A stretch of DNA of 64,000 nucleotides from Cyprinodon diabolis. Its lineage: Eukaryota; Chordata; Actinopteri; Cyprinodontiformes; Cyprinodontidae. Position numbers and translations under genes: made by a program. How positions within the stretch are numbered: the stretch's first letter is position 1; each line of letters begins with the position of its first letter. Below the pieces are notes generated by a model that saw only the letters and a program-made list of their open reading frames with translations, was not told the origin of the DNA and did no database searches. Below are positions 1-10,945 of this stretch, one piece after another. Where the stretch lies: NCBI GenBank assembly GCA_030533445.1, contig CM060082.1, forward strand, positions 37,955,817 to 38,019,816, written 5' to 3'.

Positions 1-485
1 CTAAAGGTCAGAGCAGACAACACATCTAACACTGGCCACTGCTCCGCCGGCACCGACATGTAACAATTCAGGACAACAAACCTGCCACCGGTCATGCAGC
101 AAGTGGATCCATCTTCTTGTTTTGTCCATGTGCTTCCCCTCCGTGAGGAAACCTGGCAGTGCAAAAAGCCCACAATCTAAGGGTGATGAATCGTGCAATG
201 TAATGACACACTTGCTGTAGCTTTTAAATAAATGTTTATATCTGACATGCAGGTGATGTCCAAAAATCAGCTGGACTATAGTCCGGTAAAAGACATTCTC
301 TGTCGTACATTATTTTCTGTAGTCACAATTAAATGATTAAATATTTTTTTTACCAAAATCAGAGAAAGATCAACCCGATAAAATCAAAAAAACTTTTTCA
401 AATACTGATTTTTGTATTTATTATTTGGGGGTAAACACTTTCCAAAACCCCGCTGGCACAATGTGAGTATATGCCAACTCTGTTA
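1..485. other. unassigned AT-rich sequence
   Basis: No recognisable gene or repeat. A 65-codon open frame on the minus strand (198 to 1) runs off the window edge. It shows no motif I can name and could be chance or the edge of an element lying outside. Confidence 0.4.
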
Positions 486-493
486 CACTAGAT

Positions 494-696
494 CAGGCAT
501 CTCCAAAGTCGGTCCTCGAGGGCCGCTGTCCTGCAGGTTTTAGAGGTTTCTCTGCTTTAGCACAGCTGATTCTGATGATTGCAGTTCAGCAAAAGCCTGT
601 TAATCAGCTATCAATGAAAATCAGCTGTGCTGGAGCAGGGAAACCTCTAAAACCTGCAGGACAGTGGCCCTCGAGGACAGACTTTGGGGATGCCTG
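494..696. mobile_element. hAT-type MITE, family A copy 1 (203 bp)
   Basis: The sequence is a near-complete palindrome with terminal inverted repeats starting CAGGCATCTCCAAAGTC. It is flanked by a perfect 8-bp direct repeat CACTAGAT (486-493 and 697-704), the hallmark of hAT insertion. The arms include the complementary blocks TTTTAGAGGTTTC and GAAACCTCTAAAA. There is no coding capacity, so it must have moved in trans. Related copies lie at 35992-36185 and 58723-58925. The intact target duplication suggests a fairly recent insertion. Confidence 0.92.
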
Positions 697-704
697 CACT
701 AGAT

Positions 705-1750
705 AATGATGATATATATCATTAATCGAACTTTTAAGAGTATGTATCAGTTTCTGACGGCTTGGAGTTGGCTAAATGTCTGAAACAGTAATACAGAATG
801 CCCTGATTTTAAGAAACTTAAGAACAGAAGAGGAGCAAAGTTAAAGACATACATCAAATTATTATTGAAAGAGTAACAAAGCAATATCTCTGGGTTGGGA
901 TTCCAAAGAAACACAGCAAACGTGGAGCTTTGAAGGATCTGCTGACCTCAGAAAATTCCTTGAGACACTCATCAGTGACTCATCCAGGAGATTACATAAT
1001 ACCCCAGAACAACATCTAAAGCACTGCAGACCTCTCTGGTCTCAGTGATGGTCAGTGCTCATGAGTCACCAATAAAGGCTGAGCAAAAACTGATATCCAG
1101 CTCCAAAACCACTGGTGAACACACCTATGTCACATTGAAGCAACATATCTTAACTTGAAAGCAAACCATACCCTATTTCACAATCATAAGGAATCCTTTT
1201 AAAAATTCCTTATCCGACATTATGATATGAATCACCACCAAACTTTAATTGATTGTAAGTTGGACAAAGTAATACAAATTTTTATAGCAATCCAATTTCT
1301 TCATAACATTGTTAACCAACCAAAGAAACCAACAAACCGAACTTAAGCACCACAAAGAGCCATAGGCTAGCTTAAATTGACTAACATCTGTCCAGATTAG
1401 AAGCTAGAGTCCCTCCAGAATTTAACTGGTTCTAACTTTTAACCATGGCCTTTTCTGTAATCTTGTTAACCAACTAACAAAGCACCACAATCAAAATCAA
1501 AACCTCCTTGTTCCGACCTAAATCCATATGAAAATTTGTGGCGAAGCTTTGAAACTGCAGTATACTGATGCTGTCCATCTACTATGACTGAGCTTGAGCT
1601 ATTCTCCAATGAATAATTACAAATACTGATTTGTGATGATCTTTGCATGAAATGCAAACAAAATCAATTCATGTTTTTTGTTTTAATGTGACAAATTTGG
1701 AGAGGGTGGAAGGGATGGGACATTTTTAAAAGGCACTTTTAGCTTTCTTA
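705..1750. other. unassigned AT-rich sequence
   Basis: No gene, RNA or repeat that I can assign. All open frames are short and lack recognisable motifs. Confidence 0.4.
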
Positions 1751-1758
1751 GCTTAAAT

Positions 1759-1969
1759 CAGGGGTGTCAAACTGGTTCCATAAAGGGCCGAGTGGCTGCA
1801 GGTTTTCTTTCCAACCAAGCAATAGCACACCAGACTCCAGTCATTTCATAATGTCATCATGTTCAGATTGGACTCACTTGATGAGATGATAGGAGTCTGA
1901 TGCTATTGCTTGGTTGGAAAGAAAACCTGCAGCCACTCGGCCCTTTCTGGAACCAGTTTGACACCCCTG
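1759..1969. mobile_element. hAT-type MITE, family B (211 bp)
   Basis: Terminal inverted repeats start CAGGGGTGTCAAACTGG, and an 8-bp target duplication GCTTAAAT is perfect on both sides (1751-1758 and 1970-1977). The arms are almost perfectly complementary over more than 70 bp, so a transcript would fold into a long hairpin. There is no ORF. The high arm identity indicates recent insertion. Confidence 0.92.
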
Positions 1970-2435
1970 GCTTAAATGCTTCATATTGTGAAATGATAAA
2001 GAAAAATCAAAGATCCAGTAGGATAAAATGTAAAAAAAATATTTGATTATGAGAGGGATATGACTCATACAGCATCCACAATCAACTTTGAGGGATGGTG
2101 TTTACTAAAGTCGAATCCAAATCTGCCAAGATGTTCAGAGTAGAAAAGCTGATACACACGCGAGAGAAGATCTTCATTTATACTGACACCAGTGAAAGTG
2201 AAGCCGTTCTTTGTCTCACGCCTGTTGATGCTGCTTATTCCAGCACTGAAATTCTATTTAGGCTAAAAAAAAGACGATAAAAACTATATTGGAAGGACGC
2301 CTCTGGGTATCTAACGTTATTTATCATAATGAATTGGTTTTTGGTGTTTTTTTTTTTTTTTTAAGGATAAGATGTGGCTATGCACCTTTAATAAATAAAT
2401 CATAAATTCAAACTATGGCACTAAAATGTCATTAA

Positions 2436-2638
2436 CCCTGTAATGCCAAATGTATCATATTTGATACATACGGTTTCTGAAATGTTTTGCCTCTGACACC
2501 TTTTGCATAATTTAATGGTAAAAAAATGTATTTTTGTTTTTTCTTTTTACATATTTTGTTAAAAGGCCAAATAAGGACTTCAAACCAAAAAAAAGGAATT
2601 TTCTGTTTTGTTTTATTCTTGGATCGGGCTTTAAATGG
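2436..2638. mobile_element. TTAA-type MITE, piggyBac-like (203 bp)
   Basis: TTAA occurs on both sides (2432-2435 and 2639-2642). The left end reads CCCTGTAATGCC and the right end in reverse complement reads CCATTTAAAGCC, an imperfect inverted repeat beginning with C residues as in piggyBac. A small internal palindrome (GTATCATATTTGATAC) sits near the left end. The weak TIR match leaves room for chance, since TTAA is common in AT-rich DNA. Confidence 0.55.
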
Positions 2639-2644
2639 TTAATG

Positions 2645-4150
2645 TATTACATAATTTAAAGAGATAGTGTTGTTTTTTTATTGACCAATTGATTTTTCTT
2701 TATTATTTGCAGCTGTTGGCAACATGTTAACTTTATTTATTGGGGCATGAAGACCTTTTAAATGAGCTATTAATGATATGCTAATCTTCACCAATTATTA
2801 TACTAAATAAACCCATAGTCTTATATTAAAATTGCAGAATCTGCATGAACTTTTGGATCTTCAGTGTTCCTGACAGTAAAGAAAGTTCTGTGAAGAGCCT
2901 TTTGAGTTCTCTTTCTGGGTGGTTTTTGACCCGAAGGCCCCGTTAACACTCATGACGTTGGCATGCCCAGACTGCTGTGGATAATGGAGCAAAGGGACGA
3001 CCTTTATGATGAATTAATAATTGATAGAGTAATTGGGTTGGCCTCTTACTGAGGCCGAAGGAGCGGACCGTTTTGCCTTGTGCCGCTCAAAGACAGCCAT
3101 TATTCGGCACTGTGTGGCCAGGAAAGGGCAAACAGCAGATCAAATATTCACCATGGAGAACACACACACAATTATCCCCGACTTAATGGGGCTGACTTTA
3201 CAAAAAAGTATGCTGCTTAATGCAGCACGCTGACCACAGTTACTGGGGGTCACCTTGAAACAGTTGGTCAACACGGGAGCTAATATGGCTAGTAGAAGTG
3301 ACAGTGGTGGAAATGATCATCCGGCTTTGTCAACAGAATATCAACGTTATGATTAAATATGAAAGGGTTAGGGAGGAGGGGTATTTTCACAGCAATTAAT
3401 CTAGATGGCACTAGGTCCACAATTGCCTTATGAGAGACTGTCTTTTAAAGAATGGAGCCGATCACATCCGAGAACATTTACTCCTCTATCTGTCCTCCCC
3501 TTTCATGGTCTCGTTTTGACGTGGAAATAAATGTGCCTTGCCATGTCTGCTTAAATGCCATCTCAGCCTGAATATCAATTTTTGACAGCGTGGCTTTACC
3601 GTCCATTAAGGCGTAATTACGTTAAAGATCTTTTATCTATTATTTGATGCTTAGCTGTGCACGCAAATCGTGGCGAGGTCAAACTCCAATCGAAGTCTGC
3701 CGTTTAGTGACTCTGAGTGCCTTGTAGGATTTCCTAATTGGCCTTTTGAGCACTAATGGTATGCCATGACTGATGAACCCCCCAGTTTTGAGGACCAACA
3801 TATGCTTTTTTGCACAGTGCAGGAAGATGTTAAAGAGATTGGACGGGTTGGGGGGGGGTTAGCTGGCTGACTGTGAGCCGATTCCTTGTCTTTAAGGACT
3901 TATTTGTTTTCTCTTGATAAAATACCTTTTTAAACTTATTTGGTGTGAGAAGGAAAAGTTGTGGGGAGAAAGTCAGAATTGGAAAGCTAAACAGAGAGGC
4001 GGGTTCAGAGGGTTCTTTCAAGCATCAAGGGTGAGATGCCCTGTCTGACTTATGGAAAGCGCTGCATATTAACAAACTTCAGCTTGCAGACATGCTAACT
4101 GAATAAAGCATGAACTAATAAATCCCATTTGTGTTGAGTGTGGTGTGCTC
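2645..4150. other. unassigned; CNE-like block near 2930-3790
   Basis: No gene or repeat is recognised. Between about 2930 and 3790 the sequence is more complex than its surroundings, lacks homopolymer runs and carries several homeodomain-like ATTA/TAATTA cores. This is the usual look of a conserved non-coding element in a vertebrate gene desert. That reading is inference from texture only. Confidence 0.3.
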
Positions 4151-4168
4151 CCTGTCTGCCTCCCTTTC

Positions 4169-4174
<6 letters not shown>

Positions 4175-4218
<44 letters not shown>

Positions 4219-4272
4219 ATATATATATATATGTAAATATATATCTATATCTATCTATGTAAATATATATAT
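4175..4272. repeat. TA microsatellite (left part)
   Basis: A long alternating TA tract with a few CTA and GTAAA interruptions. It continues beyond the inserted hAT element at 5051-5096, so the hAT element apparently landed inside one microsatellite. Confidence 0.9.
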
Positions 4273-4489
4273 TAGGGATGGTACGGTTTATGAAAACCGT
4301 CCGAACCGTTCGGTTCGACTGTCTCGGTTCGGTTTGCGTGTGTTTCGTTCGGTTAATGTGCTGCTCCATTTTCTCGTAGGCGAAGCGTTTACACTCCAGA
4401 GCAGAAGGTGGCGGTACTGCGACCAAAGCCAACCACCAGTAGCAAACAAGAAGAAGAAGAAGAAGCAAAGCAGCGTAGCCGGGTGTAGC

Positions 4490-4723
4490 AGAAAAAAATC
4501 TGTTGTTGTGGAGAATTGTGTGCGTAAGGCGAGTGGGAAAGAACAGGAGTTGGAAGACGCACCAGCAGCACTTTATAGGTCTGCTGTATGGGACCACTTT
4601 GCATTAAGAGTGACCTACGATGACGGCGGAAAGAAAGTGGTGGATAAAAGTGCAACAGTGTACAAGCATTGTGCAACACGTTTTGTTTATGCTAACAGCA
4701 ACACGACCAACATGTCATGCTAA
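4490..4723 (+). pseudogene. hAT transposase N-terminal BED zinc-finger remnant
   Basis: The frame encodes a lysine/glutamate-rich leader and then a block beginning SAVWDHFALRV at 4580. It ends KHCATRFVYANSNTTNM, the typical N-terminal BED-type zinc finger of ZBED-like hAT transposases, which binds element ends. In this family the finger normally opens with Cys-X2-Cys; here the first position is Tyr (TVYKHC), and the C-terminal His pair is missing because the frame stops. The stop codon TAA at 4721-4723 lies exactly where a nested inverted-repeat element begins. No start was chosen: the open frame continues upstream into the TIR and microsatellite, where it cannot be real coding. It is non-functional as it stands. 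Confidence 0.8.
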
Positions 4724-4962
4724 CCCCGAAATCCCACATACTCCGTCAGCACTCCACTGCGCTCCAAAATGCCTGCACAAAGCAAATCCTACAGCCTCTG
4801 CTGTGGCTCCCGTCCACTCCACTCTGAGTTCCTTGGAGATCGTAGAGGGCATGCGCGCAGCGCGAGATGAGTAAATTCAAAGCAGCAAAACATGCGGATC
4901 ATTAAAAATAATTCATTAATTTATTTATTTTTTTTTCATTAATTTTTATGGGATTTCGGGGT
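4723..4962. mobile_element. nested MITE-like inverted-repeat element inside the hAT element
   Basis: A perfect 14-bp inverted repeat (ACCCCGAAATCCCA at 4723-4736 and its complement at 4949-4962) bounds about 240 bp. The interior is unrelated to the hAT ends and includes a short GC-rich stretch and a T-rich run. The superfamily is unclear because no convincing target duplication is visible. Confidence 0.6.
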
Positions 4963-5050
4963 AGCAATCAACATATACCGAACAGAAAACCGTGACCACG
5001 AAACCGTGAACCGAACCGAACCTTGGATTTTGTGAACCGTTCCACCCCTA

Positions 5051-5096
5051 ATATAAATATATATATATATATATATACAGTATATATATATATATA
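5051..5096. repeat. TA microsatellite (right part)
   Basis: Continuation of the TA tract on the far side of the hAT insertion, interrupted once by CAG. Confidence 0.85.
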
Positions 5097-5165
5097 TTAG
5101 ACTTAGACAACTTTTCTTATATTGTCATTTTGAAAGCATCACTGAAAATCGGGGGAGGATGCATT
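5097..5165 (-). mobile_element. L2-type LINE 3' tail fragment
   Basis: The words TTAGACTTAGACAACTTTT and ATTGTCATTTTG are the reverse complement of the common teleost LINE tail that reads TGACAATAAAAGTTGTCT. The same tail is at 37171-37200. Only the terminal part is recognisable. Confidence 0.55.
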
Positions 5166-5539
5166 TCAGCTTCGAATGATCTATAATTCAGTACTGAAAC
5201 TCATTCCAAAGAAGTAACACAAGCATACTCCTCATGAATCAAGTGATCAGACACATAACCCTACAGACCAACAGACTACGACAATCTAGGAGAACGACAG
5301 TTGGGTCTTGCATCTGAATTTGTGCTTAGGAGAATTAACCTCCATGTGGCTTAAAATATCAGCCCTACAACTACAGTTTGCTCCATATGCGAACCAACGG
5401 AATTCCTCCAAGGCTCTTGTATAGGTGTTGAAATTAGCAAAAGTCCAGTTGCCTCTGATTTGTTTTTAGGGATTTTACATTTGCCTTATCACCTTTCACT
5501 TGATTTAAGTAGCTTATGCCTTTTTGTTAACAGCATTTC

Positions 5540-5645
5540 ATCTCTTTTCTGTGGTAAACTTATTCTCTTCCTTTCTGCTGAAAACACCTGAATTTCCTTC
5601 ATGTTAGGACAAAGAAGGATTATTGTATTGCATTGTATTCTCTTT
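5540..5645 (+). mobile_element. degraded LINE tail
   Basis: A tail-like string resembling 'gaatttccc..ggacaataaaggatt' is followed by a TATTG/CATTG-type repeat, as at 25895-25996. It is weakly preserved. Confidence 0.35.
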
Positions 5646-5689
5646 CTCCTATAATATTCCCTGCTGCTCCAGTCCATAAAGGCACTATT

Positions 5690-5902
5690 ACTGGAACTGG
5701 CTTATATTTAATGAGATATAAAATATGGTTTGTAACTGTTTTATGAATTTCTAATTATAGATAGATGTAATTGTAAACTGTAATGAAATTTGTAATGTAA
5801 TCTTTTGCCGCTGTCTTGGCCAGGACTCCCTTGAAAAAGAGATTGTTAATCTCAATGGGACTTTTCCTGATTAAATAAAGGAATAATTAAAAAAAAAAAA
5901 TG
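5690..5902 (+). mobile_element. non-LTR retrotransposon 3' end with A-rich tail
   Basis: The block TGTCTTGGCCAGGACTCCCT is followed by a GAAAAAGAGATT / AATCTC hairpin, then TGATTAAATAAAGG and an A tract (5888-5900). This is a widespread teleost LINE 3' terminus, from memory of the family. There is no coding sequence in this truncated copy. Confidence 0.65.
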
Positions 5903-8299
5903 GCGTACTAATGCATGCCAGACTTTACTTAATTTTTCAATAAAGCATTTTTTTTTTTTTTTTCATTTTCCTCCTCTTTGCTGTTGTGGGTAACTCTGTA
6001 TTTTTCCATATATATCACTTAAAATCCCAAGCACATATACTAAGGTTTATGGTTCTAAAGTGAATAATACTTAAGGGGAAAGAGGTGCTATATTTGTTTG
6101 CAAATTTTTTTTCCAGCCGTGAGAGAACTAAGAAGTTCACCCTTGAGATATTGAGACAAATAAGATTTTTGACTGTTTCCAGGTGAACAAGAGGCGAGTA
6201 TACCTACTTCTTTTGTTTCATTATTTAAATATTCATCAATAGGGTGGTAAAATAATACTCCCCCTCCTTTATTTGTGCTTAAAGTAAACCTGGAATAACA
6301 GCAAAAAATGGATTGCTTTTAACAAAAGCATGCCAAAGGAGCCTCCCAGCATAGACGTGCTCTTTGAAGTGCGCTTCCTGCAGCTTCAAGCGATGGAGAT
6401 ACAGCCCATCACCTCCCGAACATTCTCTCAACAACATGACAAGCAGCTTAAACACAGATGAACAGCGACGAGTCCACCATTTACAAAAGAAGATGTTTTG
6501 TTGCCTCAGTCCCACCACCTCCCCCCTCTCCTCCTCCTTCTTCCTCCTCCCTCATTGGGAATGCAGTTGAAAAGCATGTGGAGTGATGTGCACAGCAGGT
6601 GCCTGCAAACTCGACTGAAACTCCGTTAAACACACCAAAACAGCTCGTCTCTCTCCTCTGTCTAGGCTGATGAGGGATCAAAAGCATAAATGCTGACACG
6701 TGAAAAATAAAGCGTGGTGAGGCTTGATGACGAGATCAAGTGGAATTTTTGAACGTCCTGGGATGGGCGTTGAGTGTCCCGTGCTGGAAGCCTGGAAGCG
6801 GCGCTGCCTAATTAGCTATTCCAGACCATCTCAGACACAGAGCTCCGGGCAGGTGGGCTGTGAGCAGCCGCCTGGATCCCTGCTGCGATGAAAGGCGTCT
6901 GCTTGTCACGCAAATTTGATTGGATGCTGTTTAATTGCTGAACCCTGGTTTTGCATGGAGCGTTGGTTAATTGTAACCAAAGCTGGCCTGTGAGCGGGAC
7001 GTGGGTGCATATATCAGAGCTAAAGCAAACGGATGTCTAACATGTGGCAGGGGAGCAATAAAAACAGATTTGTGTGGGCCGACGCAAGCGAAGAGCTTTT
7101 GCTTTAGAAAGAGCATCCTCTGTTTACCGTGACTTGACAGGCAATCACCTACGAGCGTCGTTTCATAGTCTGGTTTGCAGCTCTGTGGAGAACAGATACA
7201 TGAGGGATCACAAGGCAAAATTATTAAAAGGAGCAAAGAAACAATTGACTAATCCGGCGCAAACCCAGGTATTGGGTCTTATTGACTTACTGTCAGTGTA
7301 ATCCATATCTTATCCATCTGCTCTGGTGCTGTAAAACACCAAAAGCATATTAGTTGTTTTTGTCCTTTGAGGGTTTTAGCTGACAGTAACCTGAAGGGCT
7401 CTGTGGAGTCATTTGGAAGAGTACCTGTAAAGCCACGTTCTGTGAATCCTAATTCTACTGTTGTGTGCTTGTGGTGAGAGCTCAATAGCTTTCTTGCCTG
7501 GGTTAACACAGGAGTACTCCACAGTAAGCACTGCAGGAGTGTAACGACTTCAAACTGACAAGGAATAAAGCCTTTGGAGACCCATCCTCATTCTTTCTGT
7601 GGGTGTGTTGCTTTTGAGTTTTGTTTTACACCAAATATATTTTTCCCAAAAATTCATGTGGAGAAAAACTAAACTCTGTTCCAGAGAAGATCATAAAAGT
7701 ATTTTCTTGTCTAGCAAGAGGTGTAATATTACATTTCGAGTATGAATGTTGGGCCCTAATGAGTGGATGGACTTTAAACGATATTTTGAGGTTTTATAAA
7801 GTTTGTAGTCTATGCAGTCCAAACCGGAGCCTTTGAAATTCTTGGTCCGAATCACCTCTCGGTGTCCTAGGTAAGTCTGAAGTGGACAATGGAAAATCCA
7901 AAATTTAACAATTACACAGTAATTATTAATAAAGTTGCTTTATTTTGAAAATCTCAAAACTGCTCTTGTTTTGGAGACAATGGCTTCCTCCCTTTGGGTT
8001 GCTACATTAACAAACATGTGCATTTCATTGTAGAATGCATAGATAATAATAATTATTGTTGTATTTGTGGGTTTTTAATGTTTTAAAAATAAACACTTTG
8101 TCTAGTAAATGCTGCAACAGAGATGATGCAACTCGAAGATTACAAAAAGTTGTCAGTAGCAATGGCAACACAGATAGTTTTCTAACAAATGTCATTTAAG
8201 TAAGACCAAAATCTTATACCATCAAAACAAATGAGGGCCAGATTCTAAGAAGGATTTATCAAAGCTTATTGAGAACAAATGAGATAGCGTGAGAACCAA
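5903..8299. other. unassigned; CNE-like block near 6270-7300
   Basis: No gene or assignable repeat. A poly-T run occurs at about 5949-5963. Between about 6270 and 7300 the sequence is balanced and high in complexity, unlike the AT-rich surroundings, and could include conserved regulatory elements. Open frames here lack motifs. Confidence 0.3.
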
Positions 8300-8538
8300 A
8301 GGAGGACTGTCAGGCAGTTGGAAAAATCCACAGAGGAAGAAAATCGTGATTCTGAAAAACTCAGACAAGCTTGTCAGACTCAGACCGTTCTGATTCTGAA
8401 GTTTGGAATAAAGCAGATCGTCTCGACCTTGTCTACATGCCTAAATACAATGGGTTTCTGCCATTTGATTGGCTGATTAAAAATTTGCAATAACGAGCAG
8501 TTGGATCAGTGTACCTAATAAAGCGGCTACTGCATGTA
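8300..8538 (-). mobile_element. Tc1-like transposon, 5' end fragment
   Basis: Read on the minus strand, it begins at a TIR containing CTTTATTAGGTACAC and continues with CAGCCAATCA. It then has the region that in this family runs into the transposase start (GGTCTGAGT..TTTCAGAA-like words). It matches the left part of the Tc1 element at 51881-53803. The other end is not found, so this is a fragment or internal-deletion derivative. Confidence 0.75.
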
Positions 8539-8545
8539 AGTCACA

Positions 8546-10734
8546 CCGAAAATGTGACGCAGGCTTCTTCCAGTTGAAGTCAGTGTGTATTGGGCCAATA
8601 TCACTGACATCTGGTCTTGAAAAAGCCCATCCTGTCATTATATGGTTGGCAATAAATGTTTGAATTTAAAATGATTTAAAAAAATTATTTGATTTGAAAA
8701 TGTAATACTATCTGTAGATAAATATGTGCCCACTGTTTATTAATGGCACCAATTAACCCATGTAAAGAAATAAAAAAATGCACTAAAGTGCTCTTAGTTT
8801 TTATTCTCCTTTAGCTGACTTCATCACAACAAAGCAGCTTTATAATTTCTTTCTCACTTCAAAATAAGAGCCTTGAATGCACATATAATGAGATGTCATA
8901 TTTATAACTTTCCAGTTGATTTCATAGGCCCAACGTTAGCTTACCTAACAAGTCACAGGCTGACAAAAACTGAAATTTGCTTTGTAAGACGGATTTAGAT
9001 ACCAAATCTTCCAATCTTCTTCAAATCTGGTTGAAATCTAATATTTGGCAATACTTTATTACTTATTGAGCCCCTGGATGTCTCTGTTTACATCACCCAG
9101 GTTCAAAATGAACAATTTATCTGAGATCCAGTGGAGGTCGGTATTTTGTGAACCCCCAGTGAAAGAACCTCTAATAACCTCTGAGGGCTAAAATACACAG
9201 AGGTCATTTTCTGTCAACCACCTACAATAACCCACTCTGTATTCAGTGCTTCCCAGAACTGTCTGACTGTCCAGGCTAGTGGACAACCAAACTCTGAGGT
9301 TTTAATGAAACCTGCTGAGCTCCTGTGACCCAAGCAATAATAATGGCCGGGGTAACAAGGCTGTCTCTGGCCTTGACGGTGACCCCGTCTCAGCCCAGAA
9401 ACCTTGCAGATTCCTCCTCATGCGCTTGCTTTCATCATTCTCTCAGCAGAAGGTTCCCAACTGTTACTGCCTGTGCTTGGCGGGGTTGAATGGGGAGAGC
9501 GGCGATAGGCAGGCAGCCCTAATCTTGGCTTTGTCACTAAATATCAAGAAGACAGCGGGGATAACAGGGTGTGACAATGCAGGATAAAGCGTACCATTGG
9601 GCTGTTCATTGGACGACTGCTCTGCTTCCCCTCTCTTATTCTCTCTCCCTTTTTCTCCGTCTCAGTTCTCTCAGTCTAGCTCGCCACCCTTCCTTGTTAC
9701 AATGTGTTATCCAAGGTCTGATCCCTGTTCTTACTTTTAATATCTTTCTCTCCGCCAGGTGAGTCGCACAAAATGAAATGCTGTGAGCAAGCTGTAGACG
9801 GGGTGTGCAGTTGTGTGTGTGGACGTGCCTCCCTGGGCTGTAGTCTGAACTGCCCAACTGACGAGTCAATACAGGCAGCAGAATCCGTAGCTTTTAGCAG
9901 AAAACCAATATGCTGTCTTATCGACTTGTCTAAAGATAAAACAACGCTATATTTTGGTGGCTTGAGCATCTTAAAAGCTGTAAATAGTGTCAGGTCCATA
10001 GAGAGACTGGAATGGTGTAAAGGGGAAAAGTAAGATGTTACAATGTTTTTTTTTATGTAGGCCAAGGGTTTTGGATGATTTATAGGTCTTAAGAAGACTC
10101 GGGCAACGTCACCACAAGAGTGCCTCAGGAAAAAATGACCATGAACCTTTCTGTATTTGTTTTGGCAACATCTACCATATTTTAAGCAATGCCCAAAAAA
10201 GTAAAGTGCTTTCATTACAGGTTGGCCATCTTATGTGTACTTCAGGTGTATTTTTCTTGGTCAATATGAGCAAAACGTCCATCCTGATATAATTGATTTT
10301 TTTTGTTGATATAATATGATTACAATATTGACATAAACAGAGTAAAAGGTTAAAATAACTGTCAAGAATGGCAATGAAAGATGAATGCACAAACATATGG
10401 GAGTTATGTTACCAAATTTATAAAACTTCTCCAATATAACATTTTAAAAATATTCACTTAGAAAAAAGAGACATAAAGCAACCTAAAACGTAGGTAGTTG
10501 GTGAATAACAGATTCTTACATTTTAGAGTTAAATGTTTATTGAAATATCCAAGAAATATAGACATTATTAAATGGAATTATATTGTGATATTGATACAAA
10601 ATTATTGCCCACCCCTTTTCCCTTTTCAAAATGGCATCCCATTTGGTCTTTTGAAAATGTCATAGCATAGATATTAACGTTTCCATGATTTTATGGCAGA
10701 TAAATCTTAAATTGGTAAATCTTTAAATATAGAT
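8546..10734. other. unassigned; CNE-like block near 9110-9560
   Basis: No gene or assignable repeat. The stretch at 9110-9560 is compositionally balanced and of high complexity. The rest is AT-rich with scattered A/T runs. Confidence 0.3.
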
Positions 10735-10945
10735 AATACAGAATATGACTGTTAGGTTAATTGGTTTGTGTGAATGGTTGTTTGTCATGTTTGTCTCTGT
10801 GTTGCCCTGCGATGGACTGGCGACCTGTCCAGGGTGTACCCCGCCTCTCGCCCATTGACTGCTGAAGATAGGCACCAGCACCCCTCGCGACCCCACTTGG
10901 GAAAAGCGTGCTAGAAAATGGTTTAATGGATGGATGAAATTGATT
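10735..10945 (+). mobile_element. SINE/RTE-tail repeat, 3' part
   Basis: It contains the string GATGGACTGGCGACCTGTCC, then GTGTACCCCGCCTCTCGCCC, ending in an ATGG-type tail (AATGGATGGATG). This is the 3' region of an abundant teleost repeat whose tail resembles RTE-clade (Rex3-like) LINEs. More degraded relatives lie at 17520-17712, 27024-27275 and 29376-29610. Confidence 0.8.

Larger units (their letters stand above)
4273..5050 (+). mobile_element. non-autonomous hAT transposon with transposase remnant (778 bp)
   Basis: The ends are TAGGGATGGTACGGTTT on the left and, in reverse complement, TAGGGGTGGAACGGTTCAC on the right, giving subterminal arrays of the AACCG/CGGTT word on both sides. Flanking octamers ATATATAT and ATATAAAT are consistent with an 8-bp duplication in the TA repeat, with one mismatch. 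The interior keeps the 5' part of a BED-finger transposase gene (to 4723) and a nested MITE (4723-4962). The catalytic hAT region is absent, so the element is non-autonomous. Confidence 0.85.

Noticed and set aside
4145..4480. Tyr/Ile-rich start of the plus-strand frame before the BED finger
   Set aside because: It is translated TA microsatellite and transposon terminal repeat.
9697..10215. 172-codon minus-strand frame
   Set aside because: No recognisable domain, ordinary surrounding sequence and no splice or promoter context; length is within chance for a 64-kb window.
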